Below, in pieces: positions 1 through 6,661 of a stretch of 7,835 nt of DNA. Origin of the DNA: a bacterium (GTDB taxonomy: Bacteria; Patescibacteriota; Minisyncoccia; UBA9983); the NCBI GenBank assembly GCA_023244795.1, contig JAHFLR010000032.1:1-7835 (forward strand), in the 5' to 3' direction. The notes under the pieces were generated by a model. That model saw nothing but the letters and a program-made list of their open reading frames with translations. It did no database searches and was not told the DNA's origin. Position numbers and translations under genes: made by a program. Numbering within the stretch: the first letter of the stretch is position 1; every line of letters starts with the position of its first letter.

Positions 1-923
1 CATTTAATGTAACAGTACTTGTTAACAATAAAGACCTGGAAAAAAATCCGGTTTCAAGCGGAGAAAGGATATACGGCGAGCTAGTTTGGGAAAACAGTCT
101 TCCCGTTGAAGTTAGGGGATCAAATGTAAAAGTAAAAATAACTGGCAATGCGGTGGATCAGGCTTCTGTTTCCGCCGAGAATGGTTTTTATAAAACTTCT
201 GAGGGCGCGCTTGTCTGGAGCCAATCATCGGAACCGGGTCTTGCGGTAATCCCCCCGGGGGGGAGCGGGTCTGTTAAGTTTGGTTTTGTAATAAAAAAGC
301 CCTTGCCAGTTAGCGCGGCGGGTGATAAGAATTTTATAGTAGGGATAGACGCATCGATGGTCGGCAGAAAAACCGAAGTCGGCGCGGAAAACGCCGAAGT
401 AAGAGCAGATGTCTCCAAGAGCCTGGTGGTAAACTCCGATTTGCAGTTTGCGGTGAGGGGGCTACATTACTCCGGTCCGTTTACCGATTCCGGTCCGATG
501 CCACCCAAAATCGGACAGGAGACAGCTTATACTGTTATTTGGTCACTGGTGAATTACTCCAACGAGATTACAAACACCAAAGTGAGCGCGATTTTGCCTC
601 CCTATATGCGTTGGATGGGCAATGTTGCGCCAGTTGGAGCTTCGGTTTCCTTTGACGCTAGCACGGGGTTAATCACTTGGGATAAGGGTTCAGTAAGAGC
701 GGGCGCCGGTATTTTATCTCCGGCAGAGGAGGTAGCCTTTCAGATTGGTTTGATGCCGGCCCCTAACCAAGCGGGTACCTCTCCCGATATTTTGCTTGCA
801 AGCCAGATATCGGGCACCGATTCGTTTACCGATGGTCAGATAAGCTATAGTAAGCCGGCGCTTAATACGAATTTGGACGATGACTCAAGATTTAAATATG
901 GAGAGGGGGAAGTGATTAAATAA
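1..923 (+). CDS. C-terminal part of a DUF11-like beta-sandwich surface protein (5' end outside window)
   Basis: The reading frame is open from the first full codon at base 3 to TAA at 921-923, giving 306 visible residues. A GTG at 153 lies inside this frame and is not the start, because the coding pattern continues upstream without a break. The visible part holds two related beta-rich modules. One is at about residues 18-100 (…GERIYGELVWEN…, then VIPPGGSGSVKFGFVI). The other is at about 169-252 (…GQETAYTVIWSLVNYSN…, then LSPAEEVAFQIGLMP). Each begins with a G-E-x-x-Y-x-(V/L)-x-W strand and ends with a P-rich turn and an aromatic-alternating strand. This is the style of DUF11/Ig-like extracellular repeats common in Parcubacteria. 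The C-terminus (TNLDDDSRFKYGEGEV) has no sorting motif or membrane helix, so any anchor would be in the missing N-terminal part. The role is probably cell-surface or secreted, with ligand unknown. I am confident of the coding status and moderately confident of the family. Confidence 0.8.
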   Translation, partial: FNVTVLVNNKDLEKNPVSSGERIYGELVWENSLPVEVRGSNVKVKITGNAVDQASVSAENGFYKTSEGALVWSQSSEPGLAVIPPGGSGSVKFGFVIKKPLPVSAAGDKNFIVGIDASMVGRKTEVGAENAEVRADVSKSLVVNSDLQFAVRGLHYSGPFTDSGPMPPKIGQETAYTVIWSLVNYSNEITNTKVSAILPPYMRWMGNVAPVGASVSFDASTGLITWDKGSVRAGAGILSPAEEVAFQIGLMPAPNQAGTSPDILLASQISGTDSFTDGQISYSKPALNTNLDDDSRFKYGEGEVIK

Positions 924-929
924 AAATTA

Positions 930-2351
930 ATGAGCATAAAAAAAGAAGAAAATAAATTAGAAAAAATAGTGGGCTTTGCCAAGAGTAAAGGCTTTGTTTT
1001 TCCCTCATCGGAAATATACGGAGGATTTGCCGGAGTTTATGATTATGGTCACTACGGTATTTTGTTAAAAAATAACATAAGAGATTCTTGGTGGAAGAGC
1101 ATGGTACAACTGCGAGAAGACGTTGTTGGTTTAGACAGCGGAGTTTTTATGCACCCCACAACCTGGGTTGCCTCTGGCCATGTGGGCAGCTTTGATGACC
1201 CGCAAATAGATTGCCGGGTGTGCAAAAACCGAATGCGGGCGGACCATATCCTGGAGAATTTTGGAGTAAGTGCCGACAAAATGCCCATAGAGACAATTAA
1301 CCAAGAGCTAGACAAGCTCAGAGAGGCTAAAAAGTTGAAGTGCACCAACTGTGGATCGTCAGATATCACGGAAGCCAAGAGGTTTTCGCTAATGGTAAAA
1401 TCAAACCTCGGCTCGCCCACGGAGGCCCTTAGCGAGGATAACGTTGTTTACTTAAGACCGGAAACCTGCGGCGGAATATATTTGGAATACAAAAACACCA
1501 TGGACTCATTGCACCCCAAACTACCTTTCTGCATTGCTCAGGTGGGCAAGGCCTTTAGAAACGAAATTGTCACTAAGCAGTTTATTTTTAGAACTCGCGA
1601 GTTCGAGCAAATGGAGATGCAATATTTTTTGCGCCCCCAAGAGATGAAGGCCAAATATGAAGAGTGGAAGAAAGAGAGATGGCAATGGTATTTGGGTTTG
1701 GGTATTCCGGGCGACAAAATTAAGTGGTACAAACACGAAAAGCTCGCTCATTATGCATCGGAGGCGTACGACATAGAGTATAACTTCGACGCCCTGGGAG
1801 GATTTAAAGAGGTGGAGGGGATACATGCTAGAGGAGATTGGGATTTGTCTCAGCACTCAAAATTTTCTGGCCAAGATCTCAGCTATTATGATGACGCGAC
1901 CAAAGAGAGGTTTATCCCACATATTATGGAGACCTCTGTTGGTTTGGCCAGATTATTTTTGATGTTTATAGATAATGCTTATATTGAAGAAGAGTTAACC
2001 AATAGCAAAGGAGAAAAAGAAATAAGAACCGTTCTTAAGCTGCATAAAGATTTGGCGCCTATTAAGGTGGCCGTTTTTCCGCTTTTAAAAAATAAGCCGG
2101 AGTTAGTGGGTAAAGCCAAAGAAATTTATACTAATCTAAGACAGCACTTCATGTGCGAGTTCGACGACAACGGAAACGTCGGTAAGCGTTACAGAAGACA
2201 AGATGAAATCGGTACGCCGTATTGTGTTACTATAGACTTCGACACTTTGGAAGATAACGCGGTGACCGTTCGCGACAGAGACACCATGAAGCAAGACAGA
2301 GTAAAAATCGATGAGTTGACAGAATATCTCAAAAATGCGATAAAAAGTTAG
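930..2351 (+). CDS. glyQS: Glycine--tRNA ligase, single-chain dimeric class II type
   Basis: Charges tRNA-Gly with glycine using ATP, in the cytoplasm, as a homodimer. It is 473 residues long, normal for the alpha2 form (often also called glyS) and unlike the alpha2beta2 GlyQ/GlyS enzyme. Visible features in order: a motif-1 region with FVFPSSEIYGGFAGVYDYG (22-40); two cysteine pairs, C95/C98 and C138/C141, in the insertion (probable zinc ribbon); RPETCGG (176-182); motif 2, FRNEIVTKQFIFRTREF (209-225) plus EQMEM; motif 3, ETSVGLARLFL (334-344); and a C-terminal anticodon-binding domain from about 377, with the family signature GKRYRRQDEIGTPYCVT. The acidic and serine residues expected around the glycine amino group (E178, E229, E334, S336) are present, by analogy with the Thermus enzyme. 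The start is the only possible one after the upstream stop in the same frame, which lies 6 bases before it. A purine-rich GGAGAGGGGGA (900-910) is about 20 bases upstream, too far for a normal Shine-Dalgarno site. One oddity is the usual RPETAQG, which reads RPETCGG here. Confidence 0.97.
   Translation: MSIKKEENKLEKIVGFAKSKGFVFPSSEIYGGFAGVYDYGHYGILLKNNIRDSWWKSMVQLREDVVGLDSGVFMHPTTWVASGHVGSFDDPQIDCRVCKNRMRADHILENFGVSADKMPIETINQELDKLREAKKLKCTNCGSSDITEAKRFSLMVKSNLGSPTEALSEDNVVYLRPETCGGIYLEYKNTMDSLHPKLPFCIAQVGKAFRNEIVTKQFIFRTREFEQMEMQYFLRPQEMKAKYEEWKKERWQWYLGLGIPGDKIKWYKHEKLAHYASEAYDIEYNFDALGGFKEVEGIHARGDWDLSQHSKFSGQDLSYYDDATKERFIPHIMETSVGLARLFLMFIDNAYIEEELTNSKGEKEIRTVLKLHKDLAPIKVAVFPLLKNKPELVGKAKEIYTNLRQHFMCEFDDNGNVGKRYRRQDEIGTPYCVTIDFDTLEDNAVTVRDRDTMKQDRVKIDELTEYLKNAIKS
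2316..2344 (+). promoter_or_regulatory. Candidate sigma70-type promoter inside the 3' end of glyQS
   Basis: A perfect TTGACA (2316-2321) is followed after exactly 17 bases by GATAAA (2339-2344), which matches 4 of 6 positions of the -10 consensus. Transcription would start near 2351, at the glyQS stop codon, leaving a leader of about 47 bases before the small gene at 2399. The box lies in glyQS codons for the last residues (ELTEYLKNAIK), so the match could be chance. It fits the separate Shine-Dalgarno site and terminator of the next gene. Confidence 0.5.
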
Positions 2352-2384
2352 ATAGAGTTTGCATTGGCTTTCTCACAACACCCC

Positions 2385-2392
2385 AGGGAGGA
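2385..2392 (+). promoter_or_regulatory. Strong Shine-Dalgarno site for the small cysteine-rich gene
   Basis: AGGGAGGA, containing GGAGG, ends 6-7 bases before the ATG at 2399. This is ideal spacing and it fixes that start codon. It is the only clear Shine-Dalgarno sequence at proper spacing in the window. The other starts (930, 2688, 3976, 5041, 6471) have none. Confidence 0.85.
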
Positions 2393-2398
2393 CGAATC

Positions 2399-2602
2399 AT
2401 GAAGTGTGTGGAAGAGAAATGCGAAGGAGAAGTGGACGTTTCTTCGGCCAATTCTTTTGACGTTATGACCGGTTGCAGGAGTTTTACTCCGGCTTTCCCC
2501 TGTGACAAGTGCGGCCGGCTGCATTGGGCCGGTGGCGATGGCGTCAATAATCGCGGCGGAGACAAGGCGTTTTGCATTGGAGGGAGGCTTGTTCTTCGGT
2601 AG
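2399..2602 (+). CDS. Small cysteine-rich, putative zinc-binding protein (67 aa)
   Basis: I do not recognise a named family. The 67-residue product has six cysteines: C3 and C8 (CVEEKC), C26, C35 and C38 (CDKCGRLHW), and C59, plus H42. C3/C8 with C35/C38 could form one zinc site as a small zinc ribbon or knuckle, which is an inference from spacing only. There is no signal peptide or membrane segment, so it is probably cytoplasmic. It is very likely a real gene. It has an excellent Shine-Dalgarno site, a promoter-like TTGACA/GATAAA pair upstream, and a strong terminator starting 6 bases after its TAG stop. Its codons are richer in G+C (GGC, GCC, CGG, CTG, TGC) than those of the flanking glyQS and M16 genes, suggesting high expression, different selection or transfer. 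It could act as a nucleic-acid- or protein-binding accessory factor, but nothing in the sequence decides this. Confidence 0.8.
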   Translation: MKCVEEKCEGEVDVSSANSFDVMTGCRSFTPAFPCDKCGRLHWAGGDGVNNRGGDKAFCIGGRLVLR

Positions 2603-2607
2603 CATTG

Positions 2608-2647
2608 CCGGCGCGCGCGGTTTAACCGCGCGCGCCGGGTTCTTTTT
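2608..2647 (+). terminator. Strong intrinsic terminator after the small gene
   Basis: The arms 2608-2620 (CCGGCGCGCGCGG) and 2626-2638 (CCGCGCGCGCCGG) are perfect reverse complements. They form a 13-bp all-G/C stem with a 5-base loop (TTTAA), followed by a T-rich tract TTCTTTTT (2640-2647). It ends transcription from upstream and separates the glyQS/small-gene unit from the M16 operon. Confidence 0.95.
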
Positions 2648-2652
2648 ATAAA

Positions 2653-2688
2653 TAGATTTTATAAGGCTTTTATGGTAATATTTTTTTA
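2653..2688 (+). promoter_or_regulatory. Candidate extended -10 promoter giving a leaderless M16 transcript
   Basis: TGGTAATAT (2673-2681) reads as an extended -10 element: TG, one base, then TAATAT. A weak -35 (TAGATT, 2653-2658) lies 17 bases upstream. The expected start, about 7 bases after the -10, falls on the ATG at 2688 itself. No Shine-Dalgarno site precedes that ATG; the nearest purine patch, AAGG at 2663-2666, is about 21 bases away. A promoter is needed here because of the strong terminator just upstream. The exact boxes are inferred in an A/T-rich stretch. Confidence 0.5.
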
Positions 2689-3974
2689 TGTTTAAGGTAG
2701 AAAAGAAAATTTTAAGTAATGGTTTGAGAGTCTTGGCGGTGCCCATGCCTAACTCCGAGGCGATAACCGTTTTGGCCTTGGTGGGGGTTGGTTCAAAAAA
2801 CGAAGCCAAAGAAATTAACGGTGTTTCTCATTTTTTAGAACACTTATTTTTTAAGGGAACCAAACGCAGGCCAAACCCGGGAGATATTGATGACGAGATA
2901 AACAAAATCGGAGCCGACCACAATGCCTTTACCGGCGAAGAGAAAACGGGATTTTGGATTAAATCATCGGCTAAGGATATAGACAACTGCCTAGACATCA
3001 TTTCCGATCTGGTTTTAAACCCGCTGTTTGTTGGAGATGAGATAGAAAAAGAGAGGGGAGTAATTTTACAGGAGATTGGTATGTACGAAGATTTGCCGCA
3101 CAGAAAAGTTTTTGATGAGCTTTCCGAACTAATGTACGGCGACCAGCCGGCTGGCAGAACTATTTTAGGCAAGAGAGCAAACATAGAAAAAATAAGTCGC
3201 CAAGATATTTTAAATTATAGAGATCGCAATTATTGCGCCAAAGATATGGTGGTAATTGTAACGGGTGATATAAAAACCAAAAACACTATTGAAAAAGTAA
3301 AAAAATATTTCGGCAAGACTCAAAAGGGCTCTACCCCCAAAGCGCCCAAGACCAAAGTTTTACAAAAGACCGCCAATATTAAATTGATAGAAAAAGAGAT
3401 AGACCAAAGTCATTTGGCGATAGGTGTACATGGGTATAATATGTTCGACAAAAGAAGGTACGCTCTAAATGTTTTGGCGACGATTTTAGGCGGAAATTCT
3501 TCTTCTCGCATGTATTCCGAAATCAGGCAAAAAAGGGGGTTGGCTTATTATGTGGGAGGGTTCGCAAGTTTGGAAACCGACGTGGGATCGCTGGTAATGA
3601 GGGCCGGGGTGGCTCACGAGCACTTAGAAGAGGCGGTGAGGATAATTTGCGGTATCGCTTCAGACATAAAGAGAAACGGCGTAACTGCTCAAGAGCTCAA
3701 AGATGCTAAAAGTTTTATAAGAGGGCAGATGGCCCTAAACCTTGAGACTTCCGACCAAATAGCCGGTTTTTATGGAGAGCAAGAATTGCATTTTAAAAAG
3801 GCGATGCATCCAGAGGAGATCTTAAAGAAGATTGAAAAAGTGACCCGGGGTGATATTCTAAAAGTAGCCAGAGATATTTTTAAGCCAGAGAAGTTTAGCG
3901 TGGCGGTAATCGGAAAAAATAAAAACACCTCGGAAAATCAGGTGCTATTTAAAAAAATGATTTCACAAATATAA
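2688..3974 (+). CDS. M16 family zinc metallopeptidase (pitrilysin / processing-peptidase-like)
   Basis: A cytoplasmic zinc endopeptidase of the M16B (mitochondrial-processing-peptidase-like) group, 428 residues, with no signal peptide or membrane helix. The inverted zinc motif HxxEH is HFLEH at 48-52 (ligands H48 and H52, catalytic E51). The third ligand fits E129, with exactly 76 residues between H52 and E129, as the family rule predicts. E122 is the other conserved acid in that helix (EIEKERGVILQEI). The second half (about 230-428) is the usual inactive repeat, containing GGNSSSRMYSEIRQKRGLAYYV (268-289), typical of the substrate-facing part of the fold. The ATG at 2688 fits the family's N-terminus (…ILSNGLRVLAVPMPNSE). 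It is the first gene of the operon with the AI-2E protein, metG and tatD, and the next start is 1 base after its stop. Its substrate cannot be told from sequence; M16B enzymes typically degrade peptides or process small proteins. Confidence 0.95.
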   Translation: MFKVEKKILSNGLRVLAVPMPNSEAITVLALVGVGSKNEAKEINGVSHFLEHLFFKGTKRRPNPGDIDDEINKIGADHNAFTGEEKTGFWIKSSAKDIDNCLDIISDLVLNPLFVGDEIEKERGVILQEIGMYEDLPHRKVFDELSELMYGDQPAGRTILGKRANIEKISRQDILNYRDRNYCAKDMVVIVTGDIKTKNTIEKVKKYFGKTQKGSTPKAPKTKVLQKTANIKLIEKEIDQSHLAIGVHGYNMFDKRRYALNVLATILGGNSSSRMYSEIRQKRGLAYYVGGFASLETDVGSLVMRAGVAHEHLEEAVRIICGIASDIKRNGVTAQELKDAKSFIRGQMALNLETSDQIAGFYGEQELHFKKAMHPEEILKKIEKVTRGDILKVARDIFKPEKFSVAVIGKNKNTSENQVLFKKMISQI

Positions 3975-3975
3975 T

Positions 3976-5037
3976 ATGGAAAATAAAAATTTATCGATAA
4001 AAATAAGCACTGGAACTATCGTTAGAACGATTTTAGTTTTACTGCTCATTTTTTTCGTTTATAAGATCAGAGACATCGCCGCGCTGATTTTGTTTTCGGT
4101 GGTGATTGCCTCTGGAGTAGAGCCGGCGGCTGCATGGTTTCAGAAGAGAAAAGTTTCCAGAGTATTGGCGGTAATTTTTGTTTATCTTATTATTTTTTCC
4201 GTGCTGGGGTTGGTATTTTACTTGGTGGTCCCGACTCTTTTTTCTCAGCTCTCTGACCTCTCCGACTATTTGCCAAGCAGCTATTTAAACAGGCCGATAG
4301 AAAAACAGATTGTCGAGGCCCTGCCAACATTGCCGGAGTCCGTCTCTGTTTTGCTATTGGAGTTTGTTAGGGGAGCTAAAGACTACATAGAAACTATTGC
4401 GGGAGGGTTTTTTAGCGCCACCACCTCTCTGTTTGGTGGAGCGTTGGCGTTTTTTATGGTTTTTGTTCTTTCTTTTTATTTGTCCGTACAGGAAAACGGT
4501 ATTGAAAGTTTCCTTAGAATTATTTTACCCGTTCATTACGAAGATTACGTTATAGACCTTTGGTTAAGAACAAGGAAAAAATTAGGCGCCTGGATGAAGG
4601 GGCAGCTACTTTTAAGTTTGATTTTGGGCGTGTTGGTTTATTTGAGTCTTACTATTATTGGTCTTAAATATGCATTGATACTTGCTTTGTTGGCAGCTGT
4701 TTTTGAGCTCATTCCCGTTTTTGGGCCAATCATCTCGGGGATACCGGCGGTTGCCATCGCATTGCTACAGAGTCCCACAATGGCGCTCGCGGTTGCCGCT
4801 TTATATGTTGTAATTCATCAATTTGAGAATCATCTAATCTACCCGCTAGTAATCAGAAAGGTGGTCGGTGTTCCCCCAATTCTTACCATCCTGGCTCTGA
4901 TCATTGGGGGGAAATTGGCCGGATTTATGGGCATACTTCTTTCTATGCCGATTGTCACTATTTTAGTGGAAATATCTAACGATTACGATAAAAAGAAACG
5001 GCCGGTCACAGAAGCCGTAGACATTGTAGAATCCTAG
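3976..5037 (+). CDS. AI-2E family (PerM/TqsA-like) multi-pass membrane protein
   Basis: An integral inner-membrane protein of 353 residues, the usual length for the AI-2E transporter family. Hydrophobic segments lie at about 13-29, 33-49, 62-88, 145-170, 207-229, 231-262, 267-282 and 299-330. A long soluble or amphipathic stretch (about 89-140) follows the third segment, as is typical. Family signatures are ELIPVFGPIISGIPA (244-258) and QFENHLIYPLVIRKVVGVPP (282-301). Characterised members export autoinducer-2 (E. coli TqsA) or act as cation antiporters, so the substrate here is unknown. Quorum signalling should not be assumed, since no luxS is visible. It starts 1 base after the M16 stop with no Shine-Dalgarno site, so translation probably depends on coupling. 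It ends in a charged cytoplasmic tail, 3 bases before metG. Confidence 0.93.
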   Translation: MENKNLSIKISTGTIVRTILVLLLIFFVYKIRDIAALILFSVVIASGVEPAAAWFQKRKVSRVLAVIFVYLIIFSVLGLVFYLVVPTLFSQLSDLSDYLPSSYLNRPIEKQIVEALPTLPESVSVLLLEFVRGAKDYIETIAGGFFSATTSLFGGALAFFMVFVLSFYLSVQENGIESFLRIILPVHYEDYVIDLWLRTRKKLGAWMKGQLLLSLILGVLVYLSLTIIGLKYALILALLAAVFELIPVFGPIISGIPAVAIALLQSPTMALAVAALYVVIHQFENHLIYPLVIRKVVGVPPILTILALIIGGKLAGFMGILLSMPIVTILVEISNDYDKKKRPVTEAVDIVES

Positions 5038-5040
5038 ATT

Positions 5041-6471
5041 ATGAAAAGTTTTTATATTACCACCACTATTCCTTACGTAAATTCCGACCCGCACATCGGG
5101 CATGCTTTAGAGTTTGTGCAGGCCGACGTGGTGGCCAGATATCTGCGGCTCGGGGGGTTTGATGTGTTTTATAATACCGGCACCGACGAGCATGGTTTAA
5201 ATATATACACCGCAGCCAAGGAAAGGGGGAAAGATACTAAATCTTACGCTGACGAAAAATCGGCCAGGTTTGCGGAGTTGCTTAAGATGCTTAATATTCA
5301 GTACGATAATTTTATCCGTACTACCGATGAGCATCATAAAATGGCTGCTCAAGAATTTTGGAATAGATGCCTGGCCACTGGCGATATTTACAAAAAAGAA
5401 TATAAAATTAAATACTGCATGGGTTGCGAGATGGAGAAAACAGAATCCGAACTGGTTAACGGTCGGTGCCCGCTTCATCCCAACAAAGAAATCCACACCA
5501 TTGAGGAAGAGAACTTTTTTTTCAGATTTTCCAAATACCAAAAGCCACTCTTAGACCTCTACGAGCAACACCCGGATTTGGTGTTACCGGAGTCTCGGAT
5601 GAACGAGATAAAAAAGTTCGTGCAGCGCGGCCTGGACGATTTTAGTATTTCCAGACTGGCCAAAAAGATGCCTTGGGGCATACCGGTGCCTGGCGAACAA
5701 GATCATGTTATGTACGTTTGGTTTGATGCGCTGGTAAACTATATTTCTGCCGTCGGCTGGCCCAACGACATGGAGAAATTTAATAAATGGTGGCCGGTTG
5801 TACAGGTGGCGGGGAAGGATAACCTCCGCCAACAAAGCGCTATTTGGCAAGCGATGCTAATGTCGGCGCAGCTGCCCCCCTCCAGGCAAATTATTATCCA
5901 TGGATTTTTAACAAATCAGGGAGTAAAGATGAGCAAAACGCTGGGTAACGTGGTAGACCCGTTTGATATTATTTCCAGATATGGGACAGACGCGGTCAGG
6001 TATTATTTAATCCGCCAGGTTACTCCGTTTGAGGACAGCGACTTTTCGGAAGAGAGTTTTAAGTTTGCTTATAATGCCAGCTTGGCAAACGGGCTGGGTA
6101 ATTTGGTTAGTCGAATTTTAAAAATGAGCTCTGATTATTTTGGCAGTGAGCCAGTCGGTTTCTCTCAAGAAGAGTGGGAGTGTTGGGGAGAATATCGTGA
6201 GCGCTTGGAAAGTTTTCAGTTCGACAGAGCCGCCAACGTTATTTGGTCGGTGATTGCCGATTTGGACGCCCACATCCAAAATGAGCAGCCATTTAGGGTG
6301 GCCAAAGACAACATGGATAAAGCCAAAGAAATTTTAAGATACCTGGTGGGCGGGTTAAACCAAGTGGCGCTAATGCTTAGGCCAATTATGCCTGTAACGG
6401 CGGAGACAATTTTAGAGCACATAGCGGCCAACAAAATGCCGGAGCAGCCATTGTTTATGCGCAAAGACTAA
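5041..6471 (+). CDS. metG: Methionine--tRNA ligase, short form
   Basis: Attaches methionine to initiator and elongator tRNA-Met with ATP, in the cytoplasm. It is 476 residues, class I. The Rossmann catalytic domain holds the HIGH motif (HIGH, 18-21). The connective domain has one zinc site, C126/C129 with C143/H146 (YCMGCE … CPLH). The KMSKS motif appears as KMSKT (296-300). Methionine-pocket residues corresponding to E. coli Y15, W253 and H301 are seen as Y12, W227 and H287. The helical anticodon domain runs from about 335 to the end. In it the anticodon-reading N and R of E. coli (N391, R395) match N354 and R358 in NLVSR, and P460 matches P417. The stacking W461 is replaced by F418 (QPF). 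There is no C-terminal Trbp111/EMAP-like tRNA-binding domain. It starts 3 bases after the AI-2E stop with no Shine-Dalgarno site, and its TAA shares a base with the ATG of tatD (TAATG). The metG-tatD neighbourhood also occurs in Bacillus. Confidence 0.97.
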   Translation: MKSFYITTTIPYVNSDPHIGHALEFVQADVVARYLRLGGFDVFYNTGTDEHGLNIYTAAKERGKDTKSYADEKSARFAELLKMLNIQYDNFIRTTDEHHKMAAQEFWNRCLATGDIYKKEYKIKYCMGCEMEKTESELVNGRCPLHPNKEIHTIEEENFFFRFSKYQKPLLDLYEQHPDLVLPESRMNEIKKFVQRGLDDFSISRLAKKMPWGIPVPGEQDHVMYVWFDALVNYISAVGWPNDMEKFNKWWPVVQVAGKDNLRQQSAIWQAMLMSAQLPPSRQIIIHGFLTNQGVKMSKTLGNVVDPFDIISRYGTDAVRYYLIRQVTPFEDSDFSEESFKFAYNASLANGLGNLVSRILKMSSDYFGSEPVGFSQEEWECWGEYRERLESFQFDRAANVIWSVIADLDAHIQNEQPFRVAKDNMDKAKEILRYLVGGLNQVALMLRPIMPVTAETILEHIAANKMPEQPLFMRKD

Positions 6472-6605
6472 TGCAACCTAAATTTTTTGATATTCATACA
6501 CATGTTAACTTCCCAGATTTTGACATGGATCGGGACGAAACTATTAAGCGTTGTTTGGACAACGACATTTGGATTATCAATATTGGCGCTAATTTAGAAA
6601 GCTCT

Positions 6606-6611
6606 CAAAAG
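6606..6611 (+). other. tatD: Frameshift point in tatD, on an A_AAG sequence
   Basis: Zero-frame codons are CAA (6606-6608) and AAG (6609-6611), then CGC TTA and the stop TAA (6618-6620). The homologous continuation begins with GCG at 6611, i.e. the -1 frame. Re-pairing of the lysine tRNA from AAG to AAA (6608-6610) would give exactly …SSQK-ALIIAEK…, the expected peptide. The bases AAAAG match the minimal A_AAG slippage motif known from some insertion sequences, although the P-site codon CAA does not fit a full slippery heptamer. A lost A in the run would give the same picture. Confidence 0.8.
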
Positions 6612-6661
6612 CGCTTATAATTGCGGAGAAATATGAAGAGGGTGTTTATGCTACCGTTGGT

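Noticed and set aside
153..155. GTG as start codon of the first gene
   Set aside because: The same frame is open and protein-like all the way to base 3, with no ribosome-binding site before 153. The gene is truncated by the window edge.
249..270. Palindrome CCCCCCGGGGGG followed by G-rich sequence, possible regulatory site or hairpin
   Set aside because: It encodes Pro-Pro-Gly-Gly-Ser in a well-supported reading frame, at a typical turn of the beta-sandwich, and no T-tract follows. It is only a homopolymer stretch where sequencing errors are possible.
2348..2809. Minus-strand open frame of 153 codons across the small gene and M16 start
   Set aside because: It runs through a strong terminator and the M16 promoter region, has no domain-like pattern, and is a shadow of plus-strand genes.
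3976..5037. Quorum-sensing role for the AI-2E family protein
   Set aside because: The family is broad (TqsA exporters, antiporters, unknowns), and no luxS or AI-2 receptor is visible here. The name alone does not support signalling.
5270..5554. Plus-strand frame of 94 codons inside metG
   Set aside because: It lies in another frame of a conserved MetRS region including the zinc site, and its composition is shadow-like.
930..6471. Alternative genetic code with UGA as glycine (Gracilibacteria/SR1), suggested by the lack of TGA stop codons
   Set aside because: No in-frame TGA interrupts any gene and conserved glycines use GGN codons. Eight stops are too few to infer recoding.
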